Shown here in pieces: positions 16,109 through 25,597 of a stretch of DNA of 64,000 nt. The notes under the pieces were generated by a model that was not told where the DNA came from, searched no databases, and saw only the letters and a program-made list of their open reading frames with translations. Source of the stretch: Salipiger abyssi (GTDB taxonomy: Bacteria; Pseudomonadota; Alphaproteobacteria; Rhodobacterales; Rhodobacteraceae); the NCBI RefSeq assembly GCF_017311415.1, contig NZ_JAEKIS010000010.1:62001-126000 (forward strand), written 5' to 3'. How positions within the stretch are numbered: the stretch's first letter is position 1; every line of letters starts with the position of its first letter. The position numbers were made by a program, and so were the translations under genes.

Positions 16109-16312
16109 TCAGCCTCCTCTGCGGATCAGTACGAACAGCACGATCAGCACCACCGCGACGAATTGCGCGATGATGCGCCAGCGCATCGCCTTGTTCGCGT
16201 ATTTCTTGTTGAACTCGCCGCCCTTGGCAAAGCTGCCGATGCCGAAGAGCAGGATCGCCACCACGACCAGCATCGCCGCGGCCATCACCATGAACAAAGG
16301 ATCGTCTCGCAT
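16109..16312 (-). CDS. Small twin-transmembrane protein, HIG1-like
   Basis: A 67-residue protein with two predicted helices (about 6-26 and 46-63) joined by a charged loop, GSFAKGGEFNKKYANKAMRW. That loop resembles the HIG1 (hypoxia-induced) domain, KGG-F-N-x-K-Y-x-N-K-x-M-R. Proteins of this type often sit beside the PduO adenosyltransferase in Rhodobacteraceae. HIG1 proteins elsewhere associate with respiratory complexes; its role here is unknown. GGAGGG precedes the ATG and the adenosyltransferase follows after 2 bp. Confidence 0.8.
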   Translation of the reverse strand: MRDDPLFMVMAAAMLVVVAILLFGIGSFAKGGEFNKKYANKAMRWRIIAQFVAVVLIVLFVLIRRGG

Positions 16313-16371
16313 CGGGTCTCCCTCCGGGCTTTGCCCGAGACATAGCGGCTCCGCTCAAAAAAGCGAACCGG

Positions 16372-17205
16372 TTATCTGGCGCGGTCGATCAGCGCATCCA
16401 GCGCCCGGGTCGGCAGCAACCGCCGCAGCCGGCCCATCAGATGGGTGGGAAAGGTCACGTAGTAGCGCGGGCGCGGTCTGGGATGTTCGAGCGCGTGGAT
16501 CAGCTTGCGCGTCACCGCCGAGGGCGGCAGCTCGAACGTATCTTTCGACGGCGCCGCATAGAGCCGCTTGAGCAACGAACCCTCGTATTGCGCCCGGCGC
16601 GGCGAGGCGCGCCAGTCGACCCATTGCTCGAAATGCGGCACCGAATTCGCCCGGATGCGCGAGGTGATCGGACCCGGCTCGATCAGGATGACCTTGATCG
16701 GCGTGTCGCGCATCTCGATCCGCAGCACGTCGGTGAGGCCTTCGAGAGCGAATTTCGTCGAGACATACGCCCCGCGCCAGGGCATCGGCACCAGACCCAG
16801 CACCGAAGAGCAGTTGACGATGCGCCCGTACCCCTGCGCCCGCATCACCGGGATCACCGCCCGTGTCAGCGTGTGCCAGCCGAAGAGATTGGCCTCAAAG
16901 ATCTCGCGCAGCGCGCCGGTGGGCAGATCCTCCAGCGCGCCGGGCACGGCAAAAGCGCCGTTGTTGTAAAGCGCATCCAGCGTGCCGCCGGTGGCCGCCA
17001 GCACATCGTCCAGCGCGCGGCGAATGCTGTCTTCGTCGGCATAGTCGAGTTGCGGGCTCTCGAACCCCTCACCGCGCAACCGTTCGCAATCGGCCTCCTG
17101 ACGGCAGGAGGCGAATACGCGCCAGCCGCGCGCCCGCAGCCCATGCGCCGCATCATAGCCGATCCCCGAGGAACAACCGGTGATAAGAACGGATTTTCCG
17201 GTCAT
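16372..17205 (-). CDS. Short-chain dehydrogenase/reductase
   Basis: A 277-residue classical SDR with unknown substrate. The cofactor motif TGCSSGIG is at residues 9-16. NNGAF replaces the usual NNAG, followed by NCSSVLG and the catalytic YVSTK. The C-terminal tail is long and basic (LMGRLRRLLPTRALDALIDR) and may contact the membrane. This layout is common in SDRs acting on lipids or retinol-like substrates. The gene ends about 60 bp from the HIG1-like gene on the same strand and may be in the same transcript. Confidence 0.88.
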   Translation of the reverse strand: MTGKSVLITGCSSGIGYDAAHGLRARGWRVFASCRQEADCERLRGEGFESPQLDYADEDSIRRALDDVLAATGGTLDALYNNGAFAVPGALEDLPTGALREIFEANLFGWHTLTRAVIPVMRAQGYGRIVNCSSVLGLVPMPWRGAYVSTKFALEGLTDVLRIEMRDTPIKVILIEPGPITSRIRANSVPHFEQWVDWRASPRRAQYEGSLLKRLYAAPSKDTFELPPSAVTRKLIHALEHPRPRPRYYVTFPTHLMGRLRRLLPTRALDALIDRAR

Positions 17206-17268
17206 GCGCGCCCTTCCCTGCCCGTCAGGGGCGGCCTAGGCCAAAGCCCCGGGCGGCGCAAGCGGCGC

Positions 17269-17817
17269 TCAGTTCAGGACGATGCGCAGGAAGTCGTCGG
17301 ACATCCAGCCGACGCGACCGGTCTCTGCAACTTTCAGCTTAACCCAGCCAAGTCCCGGATCAGAGAGAACCTCGACCCTGTCGCCGCGCAGAAGCTGCGA
17401 GACCACCGAGTATTCGGTGCCCGGCCCGTTGCGCATATTGACACGGCTTCCGGTCACCTGCCGCATGTCCGGCAGGATTTCGAGCTCGGGCGCGGCGGGG
17501 GCGGCATCGCTCCGAACATTGACGGCGGCGACGGTCACCGTCGGCGCGGGCTCTATCTTGGCGGGCGTTTCCGCAGCGGCGGCGGCGAGCGTCAGGTCGA
17601 GCTTCGGCGCCGGGATCTCGGCAGTGGTGGCCCGTGCCAGCGAGACAGAGGTCAGATCGGCGGCGCCGGTCTCGGCCCGCGCCACCTCGGGCAGCTGCAT
17701 CGCCTCGGCGACCGACACGGCCTTGGCCGAGGTGCCGGCCTCATATGCTGAGCCCCCGGACATTTCATACCAGGCCCAACCGAGAAATCCGAACGTCAAA
17801 AGAATAAATCGCGTCAT
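17269..17817 (-). CDS. Exported SH3-domain protein
   Basis: A 182-residue protein. A short N-terminal hydrophobic segment (RFILLTFGFLGWAWYEM) acts as signal or anchor. An Ala/Pro/Thr-rich linker covers about 25-115. A bacterial SH3 (SH3b) domain occupies about 120-180, with the hallmark GSRVNMRNGPGTEYSVV and GWVKLKV segments. SH3b domains usually bind peptidoglycan or cell-surface ligands, so a periplasmic cell-wall role is likely. It is divergent from parC, separated by 192 bp. Confidence 0.82.
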   Translation of the reverse strand: MTRFILLTFGFLGWAWYEMSGGSAYEAGTSAKAVSVAEAMQLPEVARAETGAADLTSVSLARATTAEIPAPKLDLTLAAAAAETPAKIEPAPTVTVAAVNVRSDAAPAAPELEILPDMRQVTGSRVNMRNGPGTEYSVVSQLLRGDRVEVLSDPGLGWVKLKVAETGRVGWMSDDFLRIVLN

Positions 17818-18009
17818 GACAAATCCGGCCCCCCGACCGCACGCAGTACCACTGTCTCTAAAATCAATCTTCCAGCCACGGGCAGACAACGTGGCGCAGA
17901 GTAAGCTCTACCCGATTCTCCGACCTTGCCGAAGCGAAAAGCGGAAAATTTCGCCGTCGCATGCCGGGATCGCTTTACCGGCGGCGGCTGCGAAGATATC
18001 ACAGCATCT

Positions 18010-20433
18010 ATGAGCGATATCGTCGATGACCCCAACATGAACCCCCGTGATGTGGCCGAGCCGCTGCGCCGAGCCATTGGCGAGCGCTACCTGACCTATG
18101 CGCTGTCGACGATCATGAACCGCGCCCTTCCGGACGCGCGGGACGGCCTCAAGCCCGTGCATCGACGTATCCTATATGCAATGCGCAGGCTGCGACTTAG
18201 TTCCAGCGGCGGGTTCCTGAAATCCGCAAAAATCTCTGGCGACACCATGGGGGACTTCCACCCGCACGGGGACGCGGCGATCTATGACGCCATGGCGCGG
18301 CTGGCGCAGGATTTCACCATCCGCTATCCGCTGGTCGACGGTCAGGGCAATTTCGGCAATATCGACGGCGACAACCCGGCGGCCTCGCGCTACACCGAGG
18401 CGCGCATGACGATCATGTCCGAGGCGCTGCTCGACGGGCTCGACGAGAACGCCGTCGATTACCGCCCGAACTACGATGGCCGGCTGGAAGAGCCCTCGGT
18501 GCTGCCCGCCTCCTATCCCAACCTGCTGGCGAACGGTTCCAGCGGCATCGCGGTGGGCATGGCGACCAATATCCCGCCGCACAATATCGGCGAACTGATC
18601 GACGCCTGCCTGCATCTGATCAAGACCCCCGACGCCCGCGACGAGACACTGCTGAACTACGTGCCCGGCCCCGATTTCCCCACCGGTGGGGTGATCGTCG
18701 AGCCGCGCGACAATATCGCCGAGGCCTATCGCACCGGGCGCGGCTCCATCCGGCTGCGCGCCAAATGGGAGGTCGAGGATCTGGGCCGCGGTCAATGGCA
18801 GGTCGTGGTAACCGAGATCCCCTATCAGGTGCAGAAATCCAAGCTGGTCGAGCGTCTGGCCGAGCTGATCCAGACCAAGAAAGTGCCGATCCTCGCCGAT
18901 ATCCGCGACGAGAGCGCCGACGACATCCGCATGGTGCTGGAGCCGAAATCCAAGAATATCGACCCCGATCTGCTGATGAACCTGCTGTTCAAGAACAGCG
19001 ATCTGGAAATCCGCTTCTCACTCAACATGAACGTGCTGATCGACGGGGTGACCCCCAAGGTCTGCTCGCTGAAAGAGGTGCTGCGCGCCTTCCTCGATTT
19101 CCGCCGCGACGTGCTGATCCGGCGGGCGCGCCACCGCATGGCCAAGATCGACAACCGGCTGGAAGTGCTCGAAGGCCTGATCGTCGCCTTCCTGAATCTC
19201 GACCGGGTGATCGACATCATCCGCTACGACGACGACCCCAAGGCCGCGCTGATGTACGAGGACTGGTCGAAACCGCACCAGGCCACCATCGCGCGCGCCA
19301 CGGACGAGCGCGATTACCGCTCGCCGCTGACCGGCATCGACGTCAAGTCGCTGGAGCTGCAACCCGATCCCGAAGCGGTGGCGCGCGGCGTGCTGGCCGA
19401 CGAGGGCGGCCCCGCGCAGATCCCGCACCGCTTCATCGGCCGCTCCGAGGGGCTCTCGGATGTGCAGGCCGAGGCGATCCTCAATATGCGCCTGCGCAGC
19501 TTGCGCCGCCTCGAAGAGCTGGAACTGGTCAACGAGCGCGACAAGCTGATGGAAGAGCGCGCGGGGCTCGAAGACCTGCTCGACAGCGACGATCTGCAAT
19601 GGAAGCGCATCTCTGAAGAGCTGCGCGAGGTGCGCAAGAAATTCGCCAAGGATCTCGACCGCGGCGCCCGACTGACCTCCTTTGCCGAGGCGGGCGAGGC
19701 CGAAGAGGTGCCGCTCGAGGCGATGATCGAGCGCGAGCCGATCACTGTGGTCTGCTCCCAGATGGGCTGGATCCGCGCCATGACCGGCCATATCGCACTC
19801 GACCGCGAGCTGAAGTTCAAGGATGGCGATGGCCCGCGCTTCATCTTCCACGCGGAGACCACCGACCGGCTGCTGGTCTTTGGCAGCAACGGGCGGTTCT
19901 ACACGGTCTCCGCCGCCAACCTGCCCGGCGGGCGCGGCATGGGCGAACCGCTGCGCATCATGGTCGACCTGCCCAACGATGTGGAGATCGTCGATCTCTT
20001 CATCCATGTGCCCGACCGGCGGCTGCTGGTCGCCTCCTCCGCCGGCGATGGTTTCATCGTGCCGGAAAACGAGGTGCTGGCGCAGACCCGCTCCGGCAAA
20101 CAGGTGCTCAACGTCAAGGACGGGGTAAAGGCCAAGATCTGCAAACCGGTCAAAGGCGATGCCGTGGCCGTGGTGGGCGAGAACCGCAAGGTGCTGGTCT
20201 TCATGGCCGACGAGCTGCCCGAGATGGGCCGGGGCAAGGGTGTGCGGATGCAAAAATACAAGGATGGCGGCCTTTCCGACGCCACCACCTTCACACTGGC
20301 CGACGGGCTCTCCTGGCACGATCCGGCAGGCCGCACCCGCACCGAAACCGTGCTTGACGAGTGGATCGGCAAGCGCGCCAGTTCGGGCCGGATGGCGCCG
20401 CGCGGCTTCCCGCGGGATAACAGCTTTACCTGA
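18010..20433 (+). CDS. parC: DNA topoisomerase IV subunit A
   Basis: An 807-residue type IIA topoisomerase subunit that decatenates sister chromosomes with ParE. The catalytic tyrosine is Tyr128 ([10 protein letters not shown]). The quinolone-pocket segment reads [12 protein letters not shown]. Ala89 occupies the place of E. coli Ser80, and Asp93 that of Glu84. A beta-pinwheel C-terminal domain covers about 500-740. ParC rather than GyrA is favoured by length and by the absence of a GyrA box. The ATG at 18010 opens the conserved N-terminus; the frame runs 84 bp further upstream without conserved sequence. Confidence 0.95.
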   Translation: MSDIVDDPNMNPRDVAEPLRRAIGERYLTYALSTIMNRALPDARDGLKPVHRRILYAMRRLRLSSSGGFLKSAKISGDTMGDFHPHGDAAIYDAMARLAQDFTIRYPLVDGQGNFGNIDGDNPAASRYTEARMTIMSEALLDGLDENAVDYRPNYDGRLEEPSVLPASYPNLLANGSSGIAVGMATNIPPHNIGELIDACLHLIKTPDARDETLLNYVPGPDFPTGGVIVEPRDNIAEAYRTGRGSIRLRAKWEVEDLGRGQWQVVVTEIPYQVQKSKLVERLAELIQTKKVPILADIRDESADDIRMVLEPKSKNIDPDLLMNLLFKNSDLEIRFSLNMNVLIDGVTPKVCSLKEVLRAFLDFRRDVLIRRARHRMAKIDNRLEVLEGLIVAFLNLDRVIDIIRYDDDPKAALMYEDWSKPHQATIARATDERDYRSPLTGIDVKSLELQPDPEAVARGVLADEGGPAQIPHRFIGRSEGLSDVQAEAILNMRLRSLRRLEELELVNERDKLMEERAGLEDLLDSDDLQWKRISEELREVRKKFAKDLDRGARLTSFAEAGEAEEVPLEAMIEREPITVVCSQMGWIRAMTGHIALDRELKFKDGDGPRFIFHAETTDRLLVFGSNGRFYTVSAANLPGGRGMGEPLRIMVDLPNDVEIVDLFIHVPDRRLLVASSAGDGFIVPENEVLAQTRSGKQVLNVKDGVKAKICKPVKGDAVAVVGENRKVLVFMADELPEMGRGKGVRMQKYKDGGLSDATTFTLADGLSWHDPAGRTRTETVLDEWIGKRASSGRMAPRGFPRDNSFT

Positions 20434-20440
20434 TATCGCC

Positions 20441-20469
20441 CGGGCGCAGGCTCTGTTAGGCTGCGCCCG
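20441..20469 (+). terminator. GC-rich hairpin after parC
   Basis: CGGGCGCAG and CTGCGCCCG form a perfect 9-bp stem with an 11-nt loop, 7 bp after the parC stop. It is followed by CAACGGGTTTC, so the U-tract is weak. It probably reduces read-through into the DUF898 gene. Confidence 0.55.
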
Positions 20470-20498
20470 CAACGGGTTTCGACAAGGCGATTTGAGCC

Positions 20499-21722
20499 AT
20501 GAGTGACGGCAATTATGCCCATGGAGACTATACCGGCGACGGCAAGGCGCTGTTCTGGCTGGCACTGCGCACCGGGCTGTTGACGCTGTTCACGCTCGGC
20601 ATCTACCGGTTCTGGGCCAAGACCCGCGTTCGCCGCTATATCTGGACCTCTTCCCGGCTCGACGGCTCGCGCTTCGAATATACCGGCACGGGGCTTGAGA
20701 AATTCCTCGGCTTCCTGATGGCAGTGGTGTTCCTTGCGGTCTATCTCGGGCTGATCCAGATCGTGCTGTTCTATTTCGGCCTGACGATCTTTGCCGCGCC
20801 GCAGACGCCGGAACAGGCGCTGGCGCAGACCGCCGGCGTCTCTGTCTCCGCGCTGGCGCTGATGCCGTTCATCTTCTTCGCCATCTACCGCGCCCGCCGC
20901 TACAAGCTCGCCCGCACCCGCTGGCGCGGCATCCGCTTCGGCATGGACAAGGATGCCTGGGGCTATGCGTTCCGGGCCATCGGCTACTGGCTGCTGACGC
21001 TGGTCTCGCTCGGGCTTCTGACGCCGCTGATGACCTTCCGGCTGGAAAAATACATGACCGATCGCACTTGGTTCGGCGACGCACGTTTCGACCAGCAGGG
21101 CCGCTGGACGGCGCTTTACGGCAAGATGAAGCATATCTTTGTCGGGCTCGCGCTGATCGCGCTCGGCGTGCTGGCCGCCGCGCTCGCCGCGCAGTCGGGT
21201 CCGCTGCTCGGGGTGCTCAGCGCCCTCGCGATTCCGGTGGGCGTGGTTTGGTTCGTGATCGGTGTGATCTCCTACCGGGTGCAGAGCTTTGCCTATCTGG
21301 CGCAGAACAAGATGCTGAGTGGCAAGGTGGCCTTTCACGCCCATCCCAGCACCAAGACCGTCATCCTGACCTATATCCTCGGCAGCATCGTGCTGGGGAT
21401 CTGCCTCTCGGTCGCCACCGGGATCTTTGGTGGCATTGTCGCCATGACGCTTTCGGGCATCGATTTCGAGACGATGAACGGCCAGTTTCAGCCCGGTATG
21501 ATCCTGCCCGCGATCATCACCGTCGCCGGCTATCTGCTGACCCTGACCGCCGCGCAGGCCGGAGCGCTGGCGGCCATCACCCAGCCGATCCTAAAGCACT
21601 ATGTGCAGACGATCACCGTCATCAACCTGCCCGCGCTCGCCGAGATCCAGCAGCGCGACGCCGATCAGGGCGCCGATGCCGAGGGCTTTGCCGACGCGCT
21701 CGATATCGGCGGGGCGATCTGA
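20499..21722 (+). CDS. DUF898 (YjgN-family) polytopic membrane protein
   Basis: A 407-residue membrane protein with about eight predicted helices. The N-terminal block GDGKALFWLALRTGLLTLFT and LGIYRFWAKTRVRRYIW, and the repeat-like RARRYKLARTRWRGIRFG, are typical of DUF898. The two halves share the pattern F/Y-W-T-R-x-R-R-Y, suggesting an internal duplication. Function is unknown. An M48 metallopeptidase gene starts 3 bp after its stop, a pairing seen in related bacteria, so the two products probably act together in the inner membrane. Confidence 0.85.
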   Translation: MSDGNYAHGDYTGDGKALFWLALRTGLLTLFTLGIYRFWAKTRVRRYIWTSSRLDGSRFEYTGTGLEKFLGFLMAVVFLAVYLGLIQIVLFYFGLTIFAAPQTPEQALAQTAGVSVSALALMPFIFFAIYRARRYKLARTRWRGIRFGMDKDAWGYAFRAIGYWLLTLVSLGLLTPLMTFRLEKYMTDRTWFGDARFDQQGRWTALYGKMKHIFVGLALIALGVLAAALAAQSGPLLGVLSALAIPVGVVWFVIGVISYRVQSFAYLAQNKMLSGKVAFHAHPSTKTVILTYILGSIVLGICLSVATGIFGGIVAMTLSGIDFETMNGQFQPGMILPAIITVAGYLLTLTAAQAGALAAITQPILKHYVQTITVINLPALAEIQQRDADQGADAEGFADALDIGGAI

Positions 21723-21725
21723 GCC

Positions 21726-22856
21726 GTGAAGGGCGACGCGCATCTCTATGACGGACGCTCGGCAGCCCGGCACGCGGTGCATGTGGAGCTGTCGCGCGAC
21801 CTTCAGGCGCTGGTGATCACCGGCGAGGCGCTGCCCGAACCGCTGGTCTGGCCGCTGCCCGACCTGCGCGCCCTCGGCGATCACGCCGATGACAGCCAGA
21901 TCGTGCTGGCACGGCACCGCGAGACCGAGGACGAATCGCTGCGCGACCCGGCGCGGCTGGTGGTCGAAGACCCCGAGATGGTTGCCTGGCTGCGCCGCAC
22001 CCGTCCGCGCCTCAACCGCAAGGATCTGCGCACCGGCACCGGGCGGCGCATCGCGCTGCGTCTCGGCGGTGCGCTGGCGGCGGTGGCGCTGATGCTCTTC
22101 GTCATCCTGCCGGCGCTGGCCAATACACTGGCCGGCCTCCTGCCGCTGGAGAAGGAGATCGCCTTCGGGCGCAGCGTCAAGGCGCAGATGGAACGGTTTC
22201 TCGGCGCCACCGAGGTCGGTGCGCTGGATTGCGATGAGCCCGATGGGCAAGCGGCGCTCGACCGGATGGTTGCGCGGCTGACCGAAGGGCAGGATCTCGA
22301 CTATCCGCTCGAGGTCAGCGTGATCGACCACAAGATGATGAACGCCTTCGCAGCGCCCGGCGGGCAGATCGTGGTGGTGCGCGGGCTGCTCGACAAGGCC
22401 GACGGGCCGGACATGGTCGCCGCCGTTCTGGCGCATGAGATCGGCCATGTGGTGCATCGCGACCCCACCCGCCACGCGCTGCGCTCGGCAGGTTCGGTGG
22501 GGCTCTTGGGGCTGGTCTTCGGCGATTTCACCGGCGGGGCGGCGATGGTGTTTCTGGCTGAGCGGCTGATCAACGCGAGCTACAGCCAGAGCGCCGAGGC
22601 TGAGGCCGACGCCTATGCCCATGAGGCGCTGCTGGCCGCCGGCCTGCCGCCTTCCGCGCTCGGCGATATGTTCGAAACCTTCCGCGCGGAATTCGGCGAC
22701 CGCGAGGGGCCGATGGCGCATTTCGCCTCGCATCCGCAGCTCTCCGCGCGCATCGCCGCCGCGCGCGCCGCCACCCCCGAGGGCCTGCCCGACCGTCCGG
22801 TGCTCGACGCCGCCGAGTGGCAGGCGCTGAAGACGATCTGCGACGGGCGCGGCTGA
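21726..22856 (+). CDS. M48-family membrane metallopeptidase
   Basis: A 376-residue protein. A cytoplasmic N-terminal domain (about 1-105) is followed by one transmembrane segment (about 108-136, LGGALAAVALMLFVILPAL) and an M48 peptidase domain. The zinc motif HEIGH has ligands His237 and His241 with catalytic Glu238. The third ligand is in EAEADAYA (about 291-297). It starts with GTG 3 bp after the DUF898 stop, so translation is coupled. M48 peptidases such as HtpX and BepA act on misfolded membrane or outer-membrane proteins. The substrate is unknown here. Confidence 0.88.
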   Translation: MKGDAHLYDGRSAARHAVHVELSRDLQALVITGEALPEPLVWPLPDLRALGDHADDSQIVLARHRETEDESLRDPARLVVEDPEMVAWLRRTRPRLNRKDLRTGTGRRIALRLGGALAAVALMLFVILPALANTLAGLLPLEKEIAFGRSVKAQMERFLGATEVGALDCDEPDGQAALDRMVARLTEGQDLDYPLEVSVIDHKMMNAFAAPGGQIVVVRGLLDKADGPDMVAAVLAHEIGHVVHRDPTRHALRSAGSVGLLGLVFGDFTGGAAMVFLAERLINASYSQSAEAEADAYAHEALLAAGLPPSALGDMFETFRAEFGDREGPMAHFASHPQLSARIAAARAATPEGLPDRPVLDAAEWQALKTICDGRG

Positions 22857-23046
22857 GACCGTCCGGCGGGTGCAGGCTCTATCCGGCGCGCAGCAATCGG
22901 ACATTTGCACGAGGAACGCGGCGTCTGTTTGACGCTAACAGGTCGTTTTAGGCCTGTTTCCCCTGCGTCCAGTTCGATATCACCCCGTGGGAGAGCAAAG
23001 TTCAGGAGTCGTGCCGAGGCGCGACACACACAAGGGAGAGAACCGC

Positions 23047-23805
23047 ATGAAGGTCCTGGTGCCTGTGAAACGCGTGATCGACTACAACGTGAAGGTCCGT
23101 GTGAAAGCGGACGGATCGGGTGTCGATCTGGCGAATGTGAAGATGTCGATGAACCCGTTCGACGAGATCGCGGTGGAAGAGGCGATCCGGCTGAAGGAGG
23201 CCGGCAAGGCCGATGAGGTGATCGTGGTGTCCATCGGGGTGAAACAGGCGCAGGAGACGCTGCGCACCGGGCTCGCCATGGGTGCGGACCGGGCGATCCT
23301 GGTGGTGGCCGCCGAGGATGTGCACGAGGATATCGAGCCGCTGGCGGTGGCGAAGATCCTCGCCAAGATCGTCGAGGAAGAGCAGCCCGGGCTGGTGATC
23401 TGCGGCAAGCAGGCGATCGACAACGACCTGAATGCCACCGGCCAGATGCTGGCGGCGCTGGCGGGTCTGGCGCAGGCCACCAATGCGAATTCGCTGGAGC
23501 TCGACGGCGACAGCGCGGTGGTGGCGCGCGAGGTCGATGGTGGCTTGCAGACCATCAGGGTCGGTCTGCCGGCGATCGTGACCACCGACCTGCGCCTCAA
23601 CGAGCCGCGCTATGCCTCTCTGCCCAACATCATGAAGGCGAAGAAAAAGCCGCTCGAGGAGAAGACGCCCGGCGATTACGGCGTCGATGTCAGCCCGCGG
23701 CTTAAGATCGTCGGCACGGCGGAGCCTGCGGCGCGCAAGGCGGGCGAGATGGTCGGCTCGGTCGATGAGCTGATTGCGAAACTGAAAGACGCGGGGGCGG
23801 TGTGA
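23047..23805 (+). CDS. etfB: Electron transfer flavoprotein subunit beta
   Basis: A 252-residue subunit that binds AMP and carries the recognition loop for acyl-CoA and other dehydrogenases. It starts [20 protein letters not shown]. The ETF-beta signature region is visible as [16 protein letters not shown] and [13 protein letters not shown], and the late [16 protein letters not shown] block is typical. AAGGGAGAG lies before the ATG. The stop overlaps the etfA start by one base (TGATG). ETF delivers electrons from fatty acid and amino acid oxidation to the ubiquinone pool. Confidence 0.97.
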   Translation: MKVLVPVKRVIDYNVKVRVKADGSGVDLANVKMSMNPFDEIAVEEAIRLKEAGKADEVIVVSIGVKQAQETLRTGLAMGADRAILVVAAEDVHEDIEPLAVAKILAKIVEEEQPGLVICGKQAIDNDLNATGQMLAALAGLAQATNANSLELDGDSAVVAREVDGGLQTIRVGLPAIVTTDLRLNEPRYASLPNIMKAKKKPLEEKTPGDYGVDVSPRLKIVGTAEPAARKAGEMVGSVDELIAKLKDAGAV

Positions 23806-24731
23806 TGGCGGTTCTTCTTCTGGCAGAGATCAATGACGGCGCGCTGGCGATGGACGCCACCGCAAAGGCTGTGAGCGCGGCCGCGACGCTTGGCGAGGTC
23901 ACCGTGCTGGCGGTGGGCGCGCAGGCGAAGGACGCGGCGGCAGAGGCCGCGAGTATCGAAGGCGTGGCCAGGGTTCTGGTGGCGGAGGATGCGCTTTACA
24001 GCCACCGCCTGGCAGAGCCTGTTGCGGCGCTGGTTGTGTCGCTTGCGGGCGATTACAGCCATATCGTGGCGCCGGCGACGACCGATGCCAAGAACATCCT
24101 GCCGCGTGTTGCGGCGCTTCTCGATGTGATGGTTCTGACGGATGTCACCTCTGTGGTTGATGTGGATACGTTCGAACGGCCGGTCTATGCGGGCAATGCC
24201 ATGCAGACGGTAAAATCGAAGGATGAAAAAAAGGTTATCACCTTCCGGACCTCGACCTTCGACGCGGCGGGCACGGGCGGCGCAGCGCCGGTGGAGGACG
24301 TAGCGGCGGGCGAGAACCCCGGGCTTTCGGAATGGGTCGAGGACAAGCTGGCGGAAAGCGACCGGCCGGAGCTGACCTCGGCGGGGATCGTGGTCTCCGG
24401 CGGGCGCGGCGTGGGCTCGGAAGAGGATTTCGCGATCATCGAGGCGCTTGCGGACAAGCTGGGCGCCGCCGTGGGCGCGTCGCGGGCGGCGGTGGATTCG
24501 GGCTTTGCGCCGAACGACTGGCAGGTTGGTCAGACGGGCAAGGTTGTGGCGCCGGATCTGTATATTGCATGCGGGATTTCCGGGGCGATTCAGCACCTTG
24601 CGGGGATGAAGGACAGCAAGATCATCGTCGCGATCAACAAGGACGAAGAGGCGCCGATCTTCCAGGTCGCCGATTACGGCCTCGTTGCCGACCTGTTCCA
24701 GGCGGTGCCGGAACTGACGGAGAAGCTCTGA
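23805..24731 (+). CDS. etfA: Electron transfer flavoprotein subunit alpha
   Basis: A 308-residue FAD-binding partner of EtfB. The FAD domain in the C-terminal third carries LYIACGISGAIQHLAGMKDS and IVAINKDEEAPIFQVADYGL, both strongly conserved. SGGRGVGSEEDF precedes them. ATG overlaps the etfB stop (TGATG), so the pair is translationally coupled. A GTG three bases earlier was rejected because it lies inside the etfB stop region. A hairpin repeat element follows 10 bp after the stop. Confidence 0.97.
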   Translation: MAVLLLAEINDGALAMDATAKAVSAAATLGEVTVLAVGAQAKDAAAEAASIEGVARVLVAEDALYSHRLAEPVAALVVSLAGDYSHIVAPATTDAKNILPRVAALLDVMVLTDVTSVVDVDTFERPVYAGNAMQTVKSKDEKKVITFRTSTFDAAGTGGAAPVEDVAAGENPGLSEWVEDKLAESDRPELTSAGIVVSGGRGVGSEEDFAIIEALADKLGAAVGASRAAVDSGFAPNDWQVGQTGKVVAPDLYIACGISGAIQHLAGMKDSKIIVAINKDEEAPIFQVADYGLVADLFQAVPELTEKL

Positions 24732-24740
24732 GCGCGAGGG

Positions 24741-24764
24741 GTGGGCAGCATTGCCCACCCTACG
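24741..24764 (+). repeat. Dispersed hairpin repeat, copy 1
   Basis: GGTGGGCA-GCAT-TGCCCACC forms a perfect 8-bp stem and is followed by CTAC. It lies 10 bp after etfA. Closely matching copies are at 50582-50605 (opposite orientation), 56568-56591 and 61770-61792, each just behind a gene end. It may act as a terminator or transcript-end stabiliser. Confidence 0.8.
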
Positions 24765-24957
24765 ACGCGGCGCTCATCTGCCCGGGCAGCAAAGACAGGA
24801 TGCCGAGACAAGGCCCGCCAACTGGCGGGCCTTGTTCGTCTCGCCGGACTGACGTGCAACTGTGCACGCGATATGTGCGATGGCGGCTGTTGCCGCGACG
24901 CAGCATATACATAGCTTGGCTGCCAGCACTCCATCCCCCATTCGAAGGACATGCCCC

Positions 24958-25524
24958 ATGGCACTGAAACTGAAAATCATCATCGGCAGCACCCGCCCCG
25001 GCCGTATCGGCCCTATCGTCGGCAAATGGGCCGAAGAGATCGCCAAGGACTATAGCGAGTTCGATGTCGAGCTCGTCGATCTCAAGGAAATCGACCTGCC
25101 GCTGCTCGACGAGCCGAACCACCCGCGCGCGCAGGCCTATGAGCACGCGCATACCAAACGCTGGGCGGCCGTTGCCGAAGAGGCCGATGCGCTTATCTTC
25201 CTGACGCCGGAATACAGCTATTTCCCCTCCGCCGCGCTGGTCAATGCGCTGCAATGCCTGTCGCTGGAGTGGAACCGCAAGCCGGCCGCCGTGGTCAGCT
25301 GGGGCGGTGTCTCGGGCGGGATGCGCGCGATGCAGGAAATCCGCACGCTGATTTCCAACCTCAACATGATGCCGTTGCCGCAATCGGTGCCGCTGCCCTT
25401 CGTCTTCAACTTCATCGGCGAAGACGGCGTGCTGCGCCCGGAACAGCCGGTGCTCGATGGCATGAAAGGCATGCTGGCCGAGCTGACCGACTGGGCCGAA
25501 GCCCTGAAACCCGCGCGCGGCTGA
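24958..25524 (+). CDS. NAD(P)H-dependent FMN reductase
   Basis: A 188-residue flavodoxin-like reductase. The FMN-phosphate loop IIGSTRPGRIG is at about residues 8-18 and TPEYSYFPSAALVNAL, a family signature, at about 82-97. It probably reduces quinones, azo compounds or free flavin with NAD(P)H in the cytoplasm. AAGGA lies about 8 nt before the ATG. It is a single-gene unit between etfA and a bidirectional terminator. Confidence 0.9.
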   Translation: MALKLKIIIGSTRPGRIGPIVGKWAEEIAKDYSEFDVELVDLKEIDLPLLDEPNHPRAQAYEHAHTKRWAAVAEEADALIFLTPEYSYFPSAALVNALQCLSLEWNRKPAAVVSWGGVSGGMRAMQEIRTLISNLNMMPLPQSVPLPFVFNFIGEDGVLRPEQPVLDGMKGMLAELTDWAEALKPARG

Positions 25525-25547
25525 GCTTTCGGACCTCAGAAATACGA

Positions 25548-25578
25548 AACGCCCGACCGCTCCGGCCGGGCGTTTTTT
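25548..25578. terminator. Bidirectional terminator between the FMN reductase and capsule-type export genes
   Basis: AACGCCCG and CGGGCGTT form an 8-bp stem around an 11-nt loop, and TTTTTT follows on the plus strand. It lies 24 bp after the FMN reductase stop and 20 bp from the end of the convergent gene, so it can serve both. The minus strand lacks a good U-tract. Confidence 0.85.
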
Positions 25579-25597
25579 CATGCGGGGCGCGCTTTGC

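Noticed and set aside
22937-22958. AACAGG-N10-CCTGTT inverted repeat before etfB
   Set aside because: The stem is short and the T-run is only three bases; it could be a weak terminator of the M48 gene but this is not supported enough to list.
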